Assembly (NCBI RefSeq): GCF_003816055.1
Contig: NZ_CP033906.1
Span: 1,860,001 to 1,924,000, forward strand
Origin: Bacillus sp. FJAT-42376
GTDB taxonomy: Bacteria > Bacillota > Bacilli > Bacillales > Bacillaceae
Direction: 5' to 3'
Length of the DNA: 64,000 nt
This document shows, piece by piece, positions 45,782 to 54,387 of this stretch (the stretch's first letter is position 1; every line of letters begins with the position of its first letter). The notes under the pieces are model-generated. The model was not told the origin of the DNA and ran no database searches. It worked only from the letters and a program-made list of their open reading frames with translations. The position numbers and the translations under genes were made by a program.

Positions 45782-45976
45782 ATGGATCATCAAACGGTTA
45801 ACGAAATGCTCGATCAGCTTAAAAACGGCGAGCGGAAAGAATTTACGGTCTCAAATGACCTTTTTCTCACGGTTCGTGAAGTTCTTGTAAAACGGGAGGA
45901 CTTTAAACATTTTCGGGGAATCGCAAGGCATGAAGGCCATACGGTTTACCGGTATATGGAGACGGCAAGAAGCTAA
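45782..45976 (+). CDS. Small hypothetical protein, 64 aa
   Basis: ATG with GGGAGGT upstream. The product (MDHQTVNEMLDQLKNGERKEFTVSNDLFLTVREVLVKREDFKHFRGIARHEG...) has a helical N-terminus and a beta-like core, resembling small abortive-infection-unrelated Bacillus proteins of unknown function. It is followed by a strong terminator shared with the convergent sigma factor gene. Confidence 0.75.
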   Translation: MDHQTVNEMLDQLKNGERKEFTVSNDLFLTVREVLVKREDFKHFRGIARHEGHTVYRYMETARS

Positions 45977-46015
45977 AGGGGAGTTCGCCTGATCGGAGGC
46001 GCACTCCCTTTTTTC
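45977..46015. terminator. Terminator between the 64-aa gene and the sigma factor gene
   Basis: Stem GGGGAGTTCGCCT / AGGCGCACTCCC (two mismatches) then TTTTTT on +; it abuts the stop codon of the - strand gene. Confidence 0.85.
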
Positions 46016-46496
46016 ACCTTTCCTGAAGCTGATCCCGAAGTTTCTTAATGGCATCCCTTCTCCAGCTTTTCACTGCAGCAGGAGTCGCTCCTTCTTTTTG
46101 GGCAATTTCCGTAATGGTGAGCCCCAGGAAGGCATAGTTTCGAATCCACTTCTTTTGGTTGAGGGTAAGGTCTTTCATCAAATCCTCCCAGTCATACCTC
46201 TCCGCTGGAAGGAAGTCATCCGGACCGGAATCTGCCCAGCCCCATTCATCCTTTAGATCCTCTCTCATCAGCAGCCGGTTTTGCCTTGTCATCTCATTCA
46301 TCAGTTTTCCTTTTATAAATAAGTAATAATAGGCGTCCATTGTGCCTTTTGATGGCTGATAATGATTGGAAGCTTCCCAAAGGGCAATACTGGCTGTCTG
46401 AAAAAATTCTTCATGGTTCCTGTAAATCGAAAGTCTTTTCATCAAATGCAAAATCATAGGCTTATACCGTTCAAGCAATTCTGAATACATCAACAT
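46014..46496 (-). CDS. Small sigma-70-family sigma factor
   Basis: A 160-residue protein with sigma region 2 (about 5-75: YKPMILHLMKRLSIYRNHEEFFQTASIALWEASNHYQPSKGTMDAYYYLFIKGKLMNEMTRQNR) and region 4 helix-turn-helix (about 108-155: LTLNQKKWIRNYAFLGLTITEIAQKEGATPAAVKSWRRDAIKKLR). Regions 1 and 3 are missing, as in ECF-like or SigO/phage-type sigmas. No anti-sigma gene is adjacent. It could drive a small regulon or be a degenerate regulator. ATG 46490 is an alternative start. Confidence 0.85.
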   Translation of the reverse strand: MLMYSELLERYKPMILHLMKRLSIYRNHEEFFQTASIALWEASNHYQPSKGTMDAYYYLFIKGKLMNEMTRQNRLLMREDLKDEWGWADSGPDDFLPAERYDWEDLMKDLTLNQKKWIRNYAFLGLTITEIAQKEGATPAAVKSWRRDAIKKLRDQLQER

Positions 46497-46773
46497 GAAA
46501 TGTCCCTTAAGGGATGCATCCGCTCTCTTATTCCGCCGGTAAGCCTATAATAAAATTGTTTTTTCCGGGAACAAAATAAAGTTATTGCCCATATGAGAAC
46601 TGATTTTTAGAGCAAATGGGGGATTCGGATCTCCTTTTTGACCCGTTCGGATCGTTTTCAATGGGGAAAGGCGCGGTACAGGGTGAAAAAAGGACTGGAA
46701 ACTTTTCGCTAATGAAACAGTCCTGAAATGCTGTTAGTCTTGACCATATAAATTTTTTACCTGGAGGTCATAC

Positions 46774-47412
46774 ATGAAACAGAAGATAAGAAGAGTAATT
46801 TCAGTGGCTTCTATTGCCTGTACGCTGATGTTTTTTTGCGCCGCCGCCGCTTCTGCTAAAATGAGGCAGTCTGACAATCAGCCGGAAACAATGGAGAAGA
46901 TTGGCCTTGCTGCCATTCTTTCGATTGATGATATAAAGAAATGGAATCAAAATCATCCAGATAAAGAAGTAAAAGGAATCTCGATTAAAGCACCTGAAAA
47001 AGCACCCGGAAAAGCACCTGAACCGGAAATGAAAAAGGAAAAGGAAAAAGCCGGTGTTCATGTATCTGAAGAAGAGAAAAAGCTGCTTGCCCAGCTCGTT
47101 CATTCAGAAGCAAAGGGAGAGCCGTATGAAGGAAAAGTCGCTGTTGCATCCGTTGTTTTAAACCGGGTTGAAAGCAAGCAGTTTCCGGATACGGTCAAAG
47201 ATGTCATCTATGAAAAGAATGCATTTTCACCTGTCGGAAACGGCTCTATTCATGAAAAAGCGGATAAAGAATCCATAAAGGCAGCAGAAGAAGCTCTCCA
47301 AAATCAATCTGTCGATTACCTTTATTTTTTTAATCCGGACACTGCCGAAAGTGAATGGATTAAAACGAGGAAAGTAGAAAAAACAATCGGAAATCATAGC
47401 TTTTCTATGTGA
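46774..47412 (+). CDS. ykvT: SleB-family cell-wall hydrolase (YkvT)
   Basis: A 212-residue exported protein. Signal peptide about 1-28 (ISVASIACTLMFFCAAAASAK), a Lys/Pro/Glu-rich linker with a KAPEKAPGKAPEP repeat (about 72-95), and the Hydrolase_2/SleB catalytic domain (about 98-212). The domain holds the catalytic Glu in LVHSEAKGEPYEGKVAVASVVLNRVES and NAFSPVGNGSI. SleB-type enzymes are lytic transglycosylases of spore cortex or cell wall. Gene order (ykvS ... ykvT ... ykvU) supports YkvT rather than SleB proper, which sits with ypeB. Confidence 0.9.
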   Translation: MKQKIRRVISVASIACTLMFFCAAAASAKMRQSDNQPETMEKIGLAAILSIDDIKKWNQNHPDKEVKGISIKAPEKAPGKAPEPEMKKEKEKAGVHVSEEEKKLLAQLVHSEAKGEPYEGKVAVASVVLNRVESKQFPDTVKDVIYEKNAFSPVGNGSIHEKADKESIKAAEEALQNQSVDYLYFFNPDTAESEWIKTRKVEKTIGNHSFSM

Positions 47413-47550
47413 TGGGTTCCGTTCGCCCATTGTGCCTTTGCGTTTGTTTTTGCTGGTTTCCGCACCGGGCTGCTTCGGGAAAAGCTTCCTTCCCGCTTTT
47501 TTGAGCAGGATCCTGAAGGCTGACCCACTCCCCGGTTCTCTCAGAAAAAA

Positions 47551-47904
47551 GGCTGGGACAAAAAATTTCCGGTTAATAAAAAAACCGAACGATTATTTGA
47601 AACTCTGGTATAGAGCTTCGTAATCGTTCGGTTTTATTGTTTTTCATGCGTTCTTCAAATGCGGTGTTAAAATTGGCTGTTGATTGCAGCTAGCAGTCGT
47701 TCGCTTTCCGCGGGGCGGGCGGTGAGCCTCCTCGCGGCTTCGCCAGTGCGGGGTCTCACCTGTCCCGCTGCTCCCGCAGGAGTCTCACGCCTTCCGCTCC
47801 AATCAACAGGTGTTAACAATCAACAACAGGCTTTAACATAGCCTTTTCGAAAGAAATAATCTGCTTAAGGACAACAATTTCAGGTATGTCCCAGCCTCTT
47901 TTTT
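47551..47904. repeat. Nested inverted repeat E bounded by GGCTGGGACA
   Basis: Outer arms GGCTGGGACA (47551-47560) and TGTCCCAGCC (47887-47896) followed by a T-run. Inside lie a long hairpin at 47581-47635 (AAAACCGAACGATTA / TAATCGTTCGGTTTT) and palindromic repeat copy E1 (47663-47844). Bases 47581-47649 equal the reverse complement of 34178-34246, so the inner part is inverted relative to element D while the outer arms are not. Confidence 0.92.
47663..47844 (-). repeat. Palindromic intergenic repeat, copy E1 (long form)
   Basis: TGGCTGTTGATTGC ... GGGCGGTGAGCCTCCTCGCGG ... GCGGGGTCTCACCTGTCCCG ... GCAGGAGTCTCACG ... CTCCAATCAACAG ... CTTTAACATAGC. The most complete copy; CTGTTGATT and AATCAACAG form the terminal inverted repeats. 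It contains no ORF. Strand sign is arbitrary. Confidence 0.85.
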
Positions 47905-47912
47905 ATTCTCTA

Positions 47913-48088
47913 AGCTCTGTTTAACTTGGCTGTTGATTTCCGTTTCAGGCACTTTTCTTTCCTTGGTCGGGCGGTGAGCCTTTTTGCCGCTTAGCGCCTG
48001 AAGGGTCGAACCTATCCCGCTGCTCTCAAGCTTAGATTCTCGCGCATTCCACTTCAATCAACTTCAAAATTAGGCTTTAACAGAGCTA
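47913..48088 (-). repeat. Palindromic intergenic repeat, copy E2 (long form)
   Basis: GCTCTGTTTAACTTGGCTG ... TCGGGCGGTGAGCCTTTTTG ... CCTATCCCGCTGCTC ... CTTCAATCAACTTC ... GGCTTTAACAGAGC. Same orientation as E1 and directly next to it, giving a tandem pair. The remaining 150 bases to gerKA show no clear SigG promoter, although one is expected. Confidence 0.8.
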
Positions 48089-48238
48089 TTCTCCAAAGCA
48101 GTTTCTATTCAGACAGCGGGAAGCGGGTGCCATCCCCATTAGAGGATCTTTCCGGGCTTCCGTTTTTGCCTATTTGTATAACATTCATCCATTTTCCGCA
48201 AAATAATCCATAATCATAACAGACCGGGGCTGAAGCTT

Positions 48239-49723
48239 GTGGATACAATGAAAAATATGGATGGATCACCAAAGACTTCAATGCCTGAGATGATGGCTGT
48301 GCTTAGAAGTTCTTCTGATTTTATCCAGTATGGCGGCAGTGGAACCTCCGTGAAATATTGGATTTCTTATTTCCGCACCTTAGTGGATACAAAGATGCTG
48401 CATGAAAGCGTTCTGGCCGTTCTTTCTAAAGAAAAATGGAATACGCTCGAAGAATTGAAAGAAATCATCCCGGTTGAAAACCTTGTACTGACTTCGGATA
48501 CAGATGTGGTCAAGGAAAAGCTGCTACAGGGGTTCATTATGGTCACGCTCTCAGAATATGGCCAATCCTGTCTTTTAATCCGGGTATTTATGGAAAAGTC
48601 CAGGCAGGTCAGTCTTCCTGAAGTGGAATTTAGTGTGGTCGGCCCAAAAGAGGCATTTGTCGAATCCATTGAATCGAACATTCATCTCATTAGAAAGAGG
48701 CTTCCTTCAGAAGATTTGCGGATAAGGGAAATCAATATCGGCAAACTGACCCATACGAAAGTAGCTGTCCTCTTTCTTGAGAATATTGCAGATGAGGAAA
48801 ATGTAAGGACCGTATGGCAGAGACTGAATGATATAGAAATTGATCATATTAGTGACAGTTCCTTTTTGACTCAGGTTATGTCGGATAATCATCATTCTCC
48901 ATTTCCTCAGCTGCTTGATTCAGAACGGCCGGACCGTGTCGTGTCGATTCTTTCAGAGGGAAAAATTGTCATTATTGTTGACGGATCCCCGCAGGTGCTG
49001 ATTGGCCCAAGTACTCTTGTCGAATTCTTTTCTGCATTTGATGATTACTTTTTTAATTACATCGTTGCCTCTTTTTTTAGAATCGTCCGGCTGGCCTCTG
49101 TTGCGTTCTCGATCCTGGTGACGCCGGTGTATGTGGCAGCCCTGAACTTTCATTATGAGCTGATTCCCCGGGATCTCTTGAATACGCTTGTCAGCTCCAG
49201 GGAAGAGATTCCTCTGCCGCCGATTCTGGAAGCCATTTTTCTCGAGCTTACGATTGAACTGCTCCGGGAGGCGGGAGCACGTCTCCCGACGAAAGTCGGC
49301 CAAACCATCGGGATTGTCGGGGGGATCGTTATCGGAACTGCTTCTGTCGAGGCGGGATTGACGAGTAACGTTCTTCTCATTATTGTCTCGCTTGCAGCGC
49401 TCGCTTCCTTTACAACACCTGTTTATAAGATGAGCAATACCATTCGTTTAGTCCGCTTTCCGTTTCTGCTGTTTGCTGAATTTTATGGATTGCTCGGCAT
49501 TGTGTTCTGCTTTTGTGTGCTTGCGACGCACCTGTTGAAGCTTTCTTCTTTAGGAAGGCCGTTTTTGGAGCCGATCTACCCGCCGAGGTCCGCCGATATG
49601 AAGGATGCGCTTATTCGTCTGCCGTTATCGATGATGGCGAAACGACCCATCCAGCTCAGAACGAAACAGCCGTATCGTTTTAATGAAAAAAAAGCGAAGC
49701 AAAATAAGGATATCGACGAATGA
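48239..49723 (+). CDS. gerKA: Spore germination receptor subunit A (GerKA/GerAA type)
   Basis: A 494-residue member of the GerA family A subunit. Soluble N-terminal half (about 1-250, ELKEIIPVENLVLTSD, RIREINIGKLTHTKVAVLFLENIA) is followed by the core GKIVIIVDGSPQVLIGPS and about five membrane helices (about 285-450). The family segment EEIPLPPILEAIFLELTIELLREAGARLPTKVGQTIGIVGGIVIG is complete. It is the first gene of an A-B-C operon for a nutrient receptor in the spore inner membrane. The start (GTG 48239) is uncertain; ATG 48248 is possible. GerK-type is a guess among GerA/B/K. Confidence 0.92.
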   Translation: MDTMKNMDGSPKTSMPEMMAVLRSSSDFIQYGGSGTSVKYWISYFRTLVDTKMLHESVLAVLSKEKWNTLEELKEIIPVENLVLTSDTDVVKEKLLQGFIMVTLSEYGQSCLLIRVFMEKSRQVSLPEVEFSVVGPKEAFVESIESNIHLIRKRLPSEDLRIREINIGKLTHTKVAVLFLENIADEENVRTVWQRLNDIEIDHISDSSFLTQVMSDNHHSPFPQLLDSERPDRVVSILSEGKIVIIVDGSPQVLIGPSTLVEFFSAFDDYFFNYIVASFFRIVRLASVAFSILVTPVYVAALNFHYELIPRDLLNTLVSSREEIPLPPILEAIFLELTIELLREAGARLPTKVGQTIGIVGGIVIGTASVEAGLTSNVLLIIVSLAALASFTTPVYKMSNTIRLVRFPFLLFAEFYGLLGIVFCFCVLATHLLKLSSLGRPFLEPIYPPRSADMKDALIRLPLSMMAKRPIQLRTKQPYRFNEKKAKQNKDIDE

Positions 49724-49740
49724 GGGAGTGGTGAGCGGGT

Positions 49741-50835
49741 TTGACTAAAATTGCGGAAAAATATCAAGTCTCTCATTTTCTTGTGTTCTATCTCATTCAT
49801 TCCCTTCAATTCGGTGTCGGGGTCCTTGGATTTCAGCGGATAATCGTGAAGTTTGCCGGTCAGGATGCCTGGATCGCGGTGATTTTGTCCGGGGTATTTT
49901 CGCATATCATGGTGTGGATGATCTACCGGATTTTAAGAGGGGCTGAAGGGAACATTCATGATATCCATCACCGGATTTTCGGAAAATGGCTGGGTAAAGG
50001 GATCAATATCTTAATTTCGCTTTATTTCACGATGCTTGCCATTGGTGTATTAAGAACCTTTATTGAAATAATCCAAGTCTGGATGTTTCCGGATATGAAT
50101 GTGCTGGTTTTCAGTCTGCTCTTTTTGGCGCTTGTCTACTATATTGTAACGGGAGGTTTCAGGGTCGTTACGGGGATTTGCTTTTTCGGGGTAGTTTTAC
50201 CCGGCTACCTGATGATTACGTATTTTTTTCCGCTGGAATTTGCTGAATGGGAAAACTTATTTCCGATGTTTGACCATTCGCTCGGCGATATTTTTTCAGC
50301 GACTAAAAGCATGGCTCTGACCGTTTTAGGGTTTGAGGCGCTGCTTGTTTACTATCCGTTCATTAAGCATCCGGAAAAATCTCAAAAATGGGCGCATGCA
50401 GGGATCTTTTTTACCACTGCCTTATACTTGCTCATCCTGATTGTGACGATTGTATTTTTTAATGAAGAACAGCTTCAGAAAAACATTTGGGCGACATTAA
50501 CCATATGGAAGATCGTGGAGATCCCTTTCGTGGAACGTTTTGAATATATAGGGATTGCCAACTGGAACTTAGTGATCCTTCCCAATGTCTGCCTCACGTT
50601 ATGGTGTGCGAGCAGGGGCTTTAAACAGACGCTGAATCTCCCTCAAAAGAAAACACTGCTGATTGTGCTCGTATTGTGCTTAATCGCCGTCAATATGTTT
50701 CAGACGCGTAACCAGATTGATGATTTTAACACCATAATGGGGAAGGTAGGCCTGTATTTTTACCTGTATATTCCTGTTATTCTGTTTACGCAATTCTTAA
50801 TGAAAAGAGTAAAGAAACAAGGTGGTGCCGGATGA
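49741..50835 (+). CDS. gerKB: Spore germination receptor subunit B (GerKB/GerAB type)
   Basis: A 364-residue APC-fold protein with ten predicted membrane helices (e.g. VLGFQRIIVKFAGQDAWIAVILSGVFSHIMVW, MALTVLGFEALLVYYPFI). B subunits bind the germinant in GerA-type receptors. TTG start 17 bases after the A subunit; its stop overlaps the C subunit start (ATGA). Confidence 0.93.
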   Translation: MTKIAEKYQVSHFLVFYLIHSLQFGVGVLGFQRIIVKFAGQDAWIAVILSGVFSHIMVWMIYRILRGAEGNIHDIHHRIFGKWLGKGINILISLYFTMLAIGVLRTFIEIIQVWMFPDMNVLVFSLLFLALVYYIVTGGFRVVTGICFFGVVLPGYLMITYFFPLEFAEWENLFPMFDHSLGDIFSATKSMALTVLGFEALLVYYPFIKHPEKSQKWAHAGIFFTTALYLLILIVTIVFFNEEQLQKNIWATLTIWKIVEIPFVERFEYIGIANWNLVILPNVCLTLWCASRGFKQTLNLPQKKTLLIVLVLCLIAVNMFQTRNQIDDFNTIMGKVGLYFYLYIPVILFTQFLMKRVKKQGGAG

Positions 50836-51896
50836 AAAAGTGCATTCAGCTCACTGCCCTTTTTATACTGATGGTGACACAGACCGGCTGTATTCAAAAA
50901 GAAATCATTGATGATGTGAATATCATTCTGGCTTCAGGCTATGACTCTTCCGGAGGAGAGCTGACGGGCACGGTTGTAGTACCTGTTTATCAAAAGCAGC
51001 AGCCGGTAAAAAGTGAAATCCTTGAAGAGCAGGCGGTGCTTACGAGGGATTTGCTGACAAACCTTCAGCGGAAATCTTCAGATCCATTAGTATATGGAAA
51101 ACTGCAAGTCGCTCTCTTTGGTGAAGAGCTGGCCAAAAAAGGGTTCAAGGATTTGCTTGACTCCCTGCAGCGGGACGCCAGCGTAGGGTCCAGGGTTTAT
51201 CTGGCAGTGGGAAGAAAGTCCGCTTCGGAAATTTTAAGAGGACAGTATGGTATACGGGGAACGGCCGTATATTTAAGTAATTTAATCCGCCACAACATTG
51301 AAAGCAGGGATTTATCGAGGGAGAACCTGCATCTCTTTTTGTACAACATGTATGATAAAGGAAAAGATGCCTATTTGCCGATCCTTGAGCTTTCAGGCAA
51401 GGATGAGCTTGAAATTTCAGGGGTGGCTTTGTTTGATGAAGACCGAATGGTTGCGGAAGTGCCGAGTGATAAAATGATTTTCTTTAAATTGCTGACAGAT
51501 CAGTATATGGAAGGCACTTACACGATGGCTTTAAAAGACGGGGTAAAGGTCTCGGTCAAAAGTATAACGTCCCACAAAAAAGTCAGAATGAAGTCGGAAG
51601 ACTCAGTCAAGATTGACATCAAGCTTGAAGGCCATATCCGCGAGTATACAGGCAAAAAAATTACACCGGCCGTAGTTAAAAAAGTGGAATCCGAGTTTAA
51701 AAAAACAGTTGAAAAGGAATGCCTGGCATTGATCGAACAGTTCCAGTCGCTGGACATTGATCCTGTCGGAATCGGAGATCAGGCATCCCATACCTTCCGG
51801 GGATTCAAGATCAAAGAGTGGAAAAAGAATTACCGGAATGTGAAAGCGGATGTGAACGCCGACATTATTGTAAATGAGTCCGGAGTTATTGACTAA
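50832..51896 (+). CDS. gerKC: Spore germination receptor lipoprotein C (GerKC/GerAC type)
   Basis: A 354-residue lipoprotein. Signal peptide ends in the lipobox MVTQTGC (Cys20), so it is lipidated at the outer face of the spore inner membrane. GerAC-type domains follow: SDPLVYGKLQVALFGEELAKKG, AVGRKSASEILRG, then a C-terminal cystatin-like region with FKKTVEKECLALIEQFQSLDIDPVGIGD. With subunits A and B it completes one receptor. Confidence 0.93.
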   Translation: MKKCIQLTALFILMVTQTGCIQKEIIDDVNIILASGYDSSGGELTGTVVVPVYQKQQPVKSEILEEQAVLTRDLLTNLQRKSSDPLVYGKLQVALFGEELAKKGFKDLLDSLQRDASVGSRVYLAVGRKSASEILRGQYGIRGTAVYLSNLIRHNIESRDLSRENLHLFLYNMYDKGKDAYLPILELSGKDELEISGVALFDEDRMVAEVPSDKMIFFKLLTDQYMEGTYTMALKDGVKVSVKSITSHKKVRMKSEDSVKIDIKLEGHIREYTGKKITPAVVKKVESEFKKTVEKECLALIEQFQSLDIDPVGIGDQASHTFRGFKIKEWKKNYRNVKADVNADIIVNESGVID

Positions 51897-51967
51897 CCAA
51901 ACATGAAAATAATTTGTCCATCTCTCTCATAAAATGAAAAAGCGGGATCAGGATGGGAGTGCTATGG

Positions 51968-53293
51968 ATGAATTCATTTGCGAAAGGTGCCTTTTTACTG
52001 GCGCTTGCAGCTTTTTTTGGGGAATGTCTTGAATTTTTTCTGAACATGATTCTGGCAAAAGAGCTTGGGGAACATGGAATGGGCATGTATATGCAGATTC
52101 TGCCGGTCATTTTTTTCGTTGTGATTATATCCAGTCTGGAGCTTCCTATCTCTATATCAAAGTTTGTGGCCGAGCAGAAGAAGGAATACCACTACAGCAT
52201 GCTGAAGCATGCCCTTAGATTTGTCTACAAGCTGACAGGGATGATCTTAATTATTGTGCTGGTTGTTCTTCCGTTTCTTCCGGTATTTTCGGCATATCAT
52301 CCGCTTGTCCGGTATATGATGTTCCTGCTTGTTCCGATTGTCTCGTTTTCATCGATTGCGAGAGGGTATTTTATGGGTGTGCAGCAGATGGATAAAATCG
52401 CTATTTCGAATTTTTTGAGGAAAGCGGTTCAGCTTGGTGTCCTTTATTTTCTGTTTCACGGAATGAGTATGGACGAGAGCACATCCCTATTTACTGCACT
52501 TGCCGTGCTGATTGGAAGCGAAGCGGTTGTTTTTATCTATCTGTTTACACAGTATCTCATCCAATACCGGATGATGAAGAATGAGCGTTTTCATGAGATG
52601 GATGAAAAAGAAGTGAGAAAAAGCTTAATGTCGGTATCAGTTCCGACGACTGCGCTGAGGATTTTTAATGCGGTCACGAATGCGGTTCAGCCTTTTTTGA
52701 TTAAAGGAGCGCTTATCGTATCAGGTGTAGGAGGAGTTATGGCTACCGAGCAGTATGGGCTTCTTGCCGGAGTGGCGATGAGCATTGGATTTTTCCCGGC
52801 CTTTTTATCCCACTCATTAATGGTCGCCTTGCTGCCGAATGTATCGGAAGCCTATGCCAAGCAGGACGGGGAGACGCTGCGCCACTTGCTGCAGCAGTCC
52901 ATGTGGATTACATGCCTGTACGGCATTCCCGCCGTCTATTTAATGTACTGGTTTGCAGAACCGCTTACCCATCTGTTTTTTAAATCACCTGAAGCCTCTT
53001 TATATTTGCAGCTGCTATGGCCATATTTCCTTTTTCATTTTTTCATTCATCCTCTTCAGGCCTATTTAATCGGGCTTGGACTTGTAAAAGATGCTTTTTA
53101 TCACTCGGTTTGGTCGCATATCATCTCATTTGTGATGATGTACGTGCTCGGCTCGATGGGGGAATTTCAAATGACTGGGATTATTCTCGGGATGAATATG
53201 GGCATCATTCTTCTCTTTCTTCTCCATTATGTGACCATATGCCGCAGAATCGGCCTTTCCATCACTCTTATATCGGGAAATCGGTTCACGTAA
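51968..53293 (+). CDS. ykvU: Polysaccharide-transporter-like membrane protein YkvU
   Basis: A 441-residue MurJ/SpoVB-type (MOP superfamily) protein with about 12-14 membrane helices, e.g. NMILAKELGEHGMGMYMQILPVIFF and the motif VSVPTTALRIFNAVTNAVQPFLIKGAL. Members flip lipid-linked saccharides during wall or spore-cortex assembly; YkvU itself is sporulation-associated in B. subtilis. ATG 51968 is preferred (GGGAG seven bases upstream); ATG 51953 has no ribosome-binding site. Confidence 0.9.
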   Translation: MNSFAKGAFLLALAAFFGECLEFFLNMILAKELGEHGMGMYMQILPVIFFVVIISSLELPISISKFVAEQKKEYHYSMLKHALRFVYKLTGMILIIVLVVLPFLPVFSAYHPLVRYMMFLLVPIVSFSSIARGYFMGVQQMDKIAISNFLRKAVQLGVLYFLFHGMSMDESTSLFTALAVLIGSEAVVFIYLFTQYLIQYRMMKNERFHEMDEKEVRKSLMSVSVPTTALRIFNAVTNAVQPFLIKGALIVSGVGGVMATEQYGLLAGVAMSIGFFPAFLSHSLMVALLPNVSEAYAKQDGETLRHLLQQSMWITCLYGIPAVYLMYWFAEPLTHLFFKSPEASLYLQLLWPYFLFHFFIHPLQAYLIGLGLVKDAFYHSVWSHIISFVMMYVLGSMGEFQMTGIILGMNMGIILLFLLHYVTICRRIGLSITLISGNRFT

Positions 53294-53377
53294 CGGCTGG
53301 ACAGAAGCAGGCAAATTGAATATTTTTCATGCGGGGTATATAATTGCCATACGAAAGATTTAGTGAGGAGGATTTCC

Positions 53378-53737
53378 TTGTTTGTGCTGGCTGCTGTCTT
53401 AATAGCCATTCTTTTTTATGCGGCAAGAGAATGGTACAGGAGATACATCCCTGTCAGGAATATCCCGTGTATGCCGCCACAAATGATGAATGGCTTCACG
53501 ATTGTAGACGTAAGAGACTATAACAACCGCCATGATCTCTCAATAGACCGCAGTCTGAACATTCCCTATTCCTATTTGCAAAAAGCGTTTAAAGATATCC
53601 GCACGGAGGAAATCTATTTAATTGCCGCTACAAAACTGGAACGAAATATGAGTATTCGATTTCTTAAGCAAAAAGGTATTTCTGTAAAAGGCTATGCTTT
53701 GACGAATGAGGAAGAATGCGGGAAACCCGCAAAATAA
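53378..53737 (+). CDS. Membrane-anchored rhodanese-fold protein lacking the catalytic Cys
   Basis: A 119-residue protein starting at TTG 53378 (AGGAGG six bases upstream). An N-terminal membrane anchor (FVLAAVLIAILFYAA) precedes a rhodanese-like domain (GFTIVDVRDYNNRHDLSIDRSLNIPYSYLQKAFKDI). Where the active-site CxxGxRS loop should be there is LIAATKLERNMSIRFL, with no cysteine, so sulfurtransfer is unlikely. It occupies the place of stoA (ykvV, a membrane-anchored thioredoxin-like protein) between ykvU and zosA in B. subtilis. Role unknown; a spore-envelope binding function is conceivable. Confidence 0.75.
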   Translation: MFVLAAVLIAILFYAAREWYRRYIPVRNIPCMPPQMMNGFTIVDVRDYNNRHDLSIDRSLNIPYSYLQKAFKDIRTEEIYLIAATKLERNMSIRFLKQKGISVKGYALTNEEECGKPAK

Positions 53738-53763
53738 ATCCGCGTTATACGGAAACGCGCAAA

Positions 53764-53818
53764 GGCTTCTGTCCCGGTATGGATCCATGATCCAACGCTC
53801 AAGACAGAGGTTTTTTTA
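53764..53818 (+). terminator. Terminator after the rhodanese-fold gene
   Basis: Stem CTTCTGTC / GACAGAGG with GGATCCATGATCC pairing inside, followed by TTTTTTT. Confidence 0.75.
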
Positions 53819-53846
53819 ATGGGCTTTTCGTAACCGCCGCTTCTCT

Positions 53847-53880
53847 CTAAAACGGCTTACTTGATGGAGCCGTTTTTTAC
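53847..53880. terminator. Hairpin beside the zinc-finger mini-gene
   Basis: Stem AAACGGCT / AGCCGTTT with a 10-base loop and T-run on +, weaker T-tail on -. It sits at the 3' end of the - strand mini-gene. Confidence 0.8.
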
Positions 53881-54011
53881 AGTTTGAATGTTGAAGCATT
53901 CTGTTTGCCGGTCCCATTGCAGCCGCTGCATTTTGAAGTGAATGGCAAAAAGGATATACGCTTCACTTTTCCTGTACCGCTGCATGATTTGCATATCACA
54001 ACCAAGGCCAA
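53877..54011 (-). CDS. Mini zinc-finger protein with two CxxCxGxG motifs, 44 aa
   Basis: TTG at 54011 has GGGGGTGG six bases upstream; the frame is open further. The product contains CKSCSGTGK (about 7-15) and CSGCNGTGK (about 28-36), a pair of DnaJ-type CxxCxGxG zinc-binding repeats spaced as one zinc site, and little else. Similar stand-alone mini-proteins (for example YuiA) exist in bacilli, with unknown role. It is divergent from zosA, whose product imports zinc, which is suggestive only. Confidence 0.65.
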   Translation of the reverse strand: MALVVICKSCSGTGKVKRISFLPFTSKCSGCNGTGKQNASTFKL

Positions 54012-54387
54012 GTTTTTCCACCCCCTGTTACTAAACATTCTCCTTAAAAACGTCTCAATATACATCTGAATAAATATCTTAATATTCTAAAAACTCTACT
54101 CCTATTTTATGATTTTTTCATCCATTTTGCCTGCTTTTACAGACACAACTTTCGTCTGGAGAAGAATCTGTTCTTTTATGTGCAAGTAAACACGGTTTAT
54201 CCGTCCATTGAATAGAAAGTGCAGAAAAAAAGATAACCGAGGCGGCATAAAACATAAAATGGCGTAAATCTTTAGCGGCTGATGCTTTCGATCACCACTG
54301 GTTTCTAGTCATCTACACGTGCTTCCAGCATGAAAAGGAACAGGCACCAATCACTCGTTATAAATGATTATTATTTTTAAGTGTAAA
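54012..54387. other. Non-coding region upstream of zosA
   Basis: About 375 bases, strongly AT-rich toward zosA. No further ORF or RNA element supported apart from the regulatory region listed next. Confidence 0.5.

Noticed and set aside
48100..48240. SigG promoter for the germination operon
   Set aside because: A CATAATCATAA is present, but no -35 of the right type lies at 17-18 bases.
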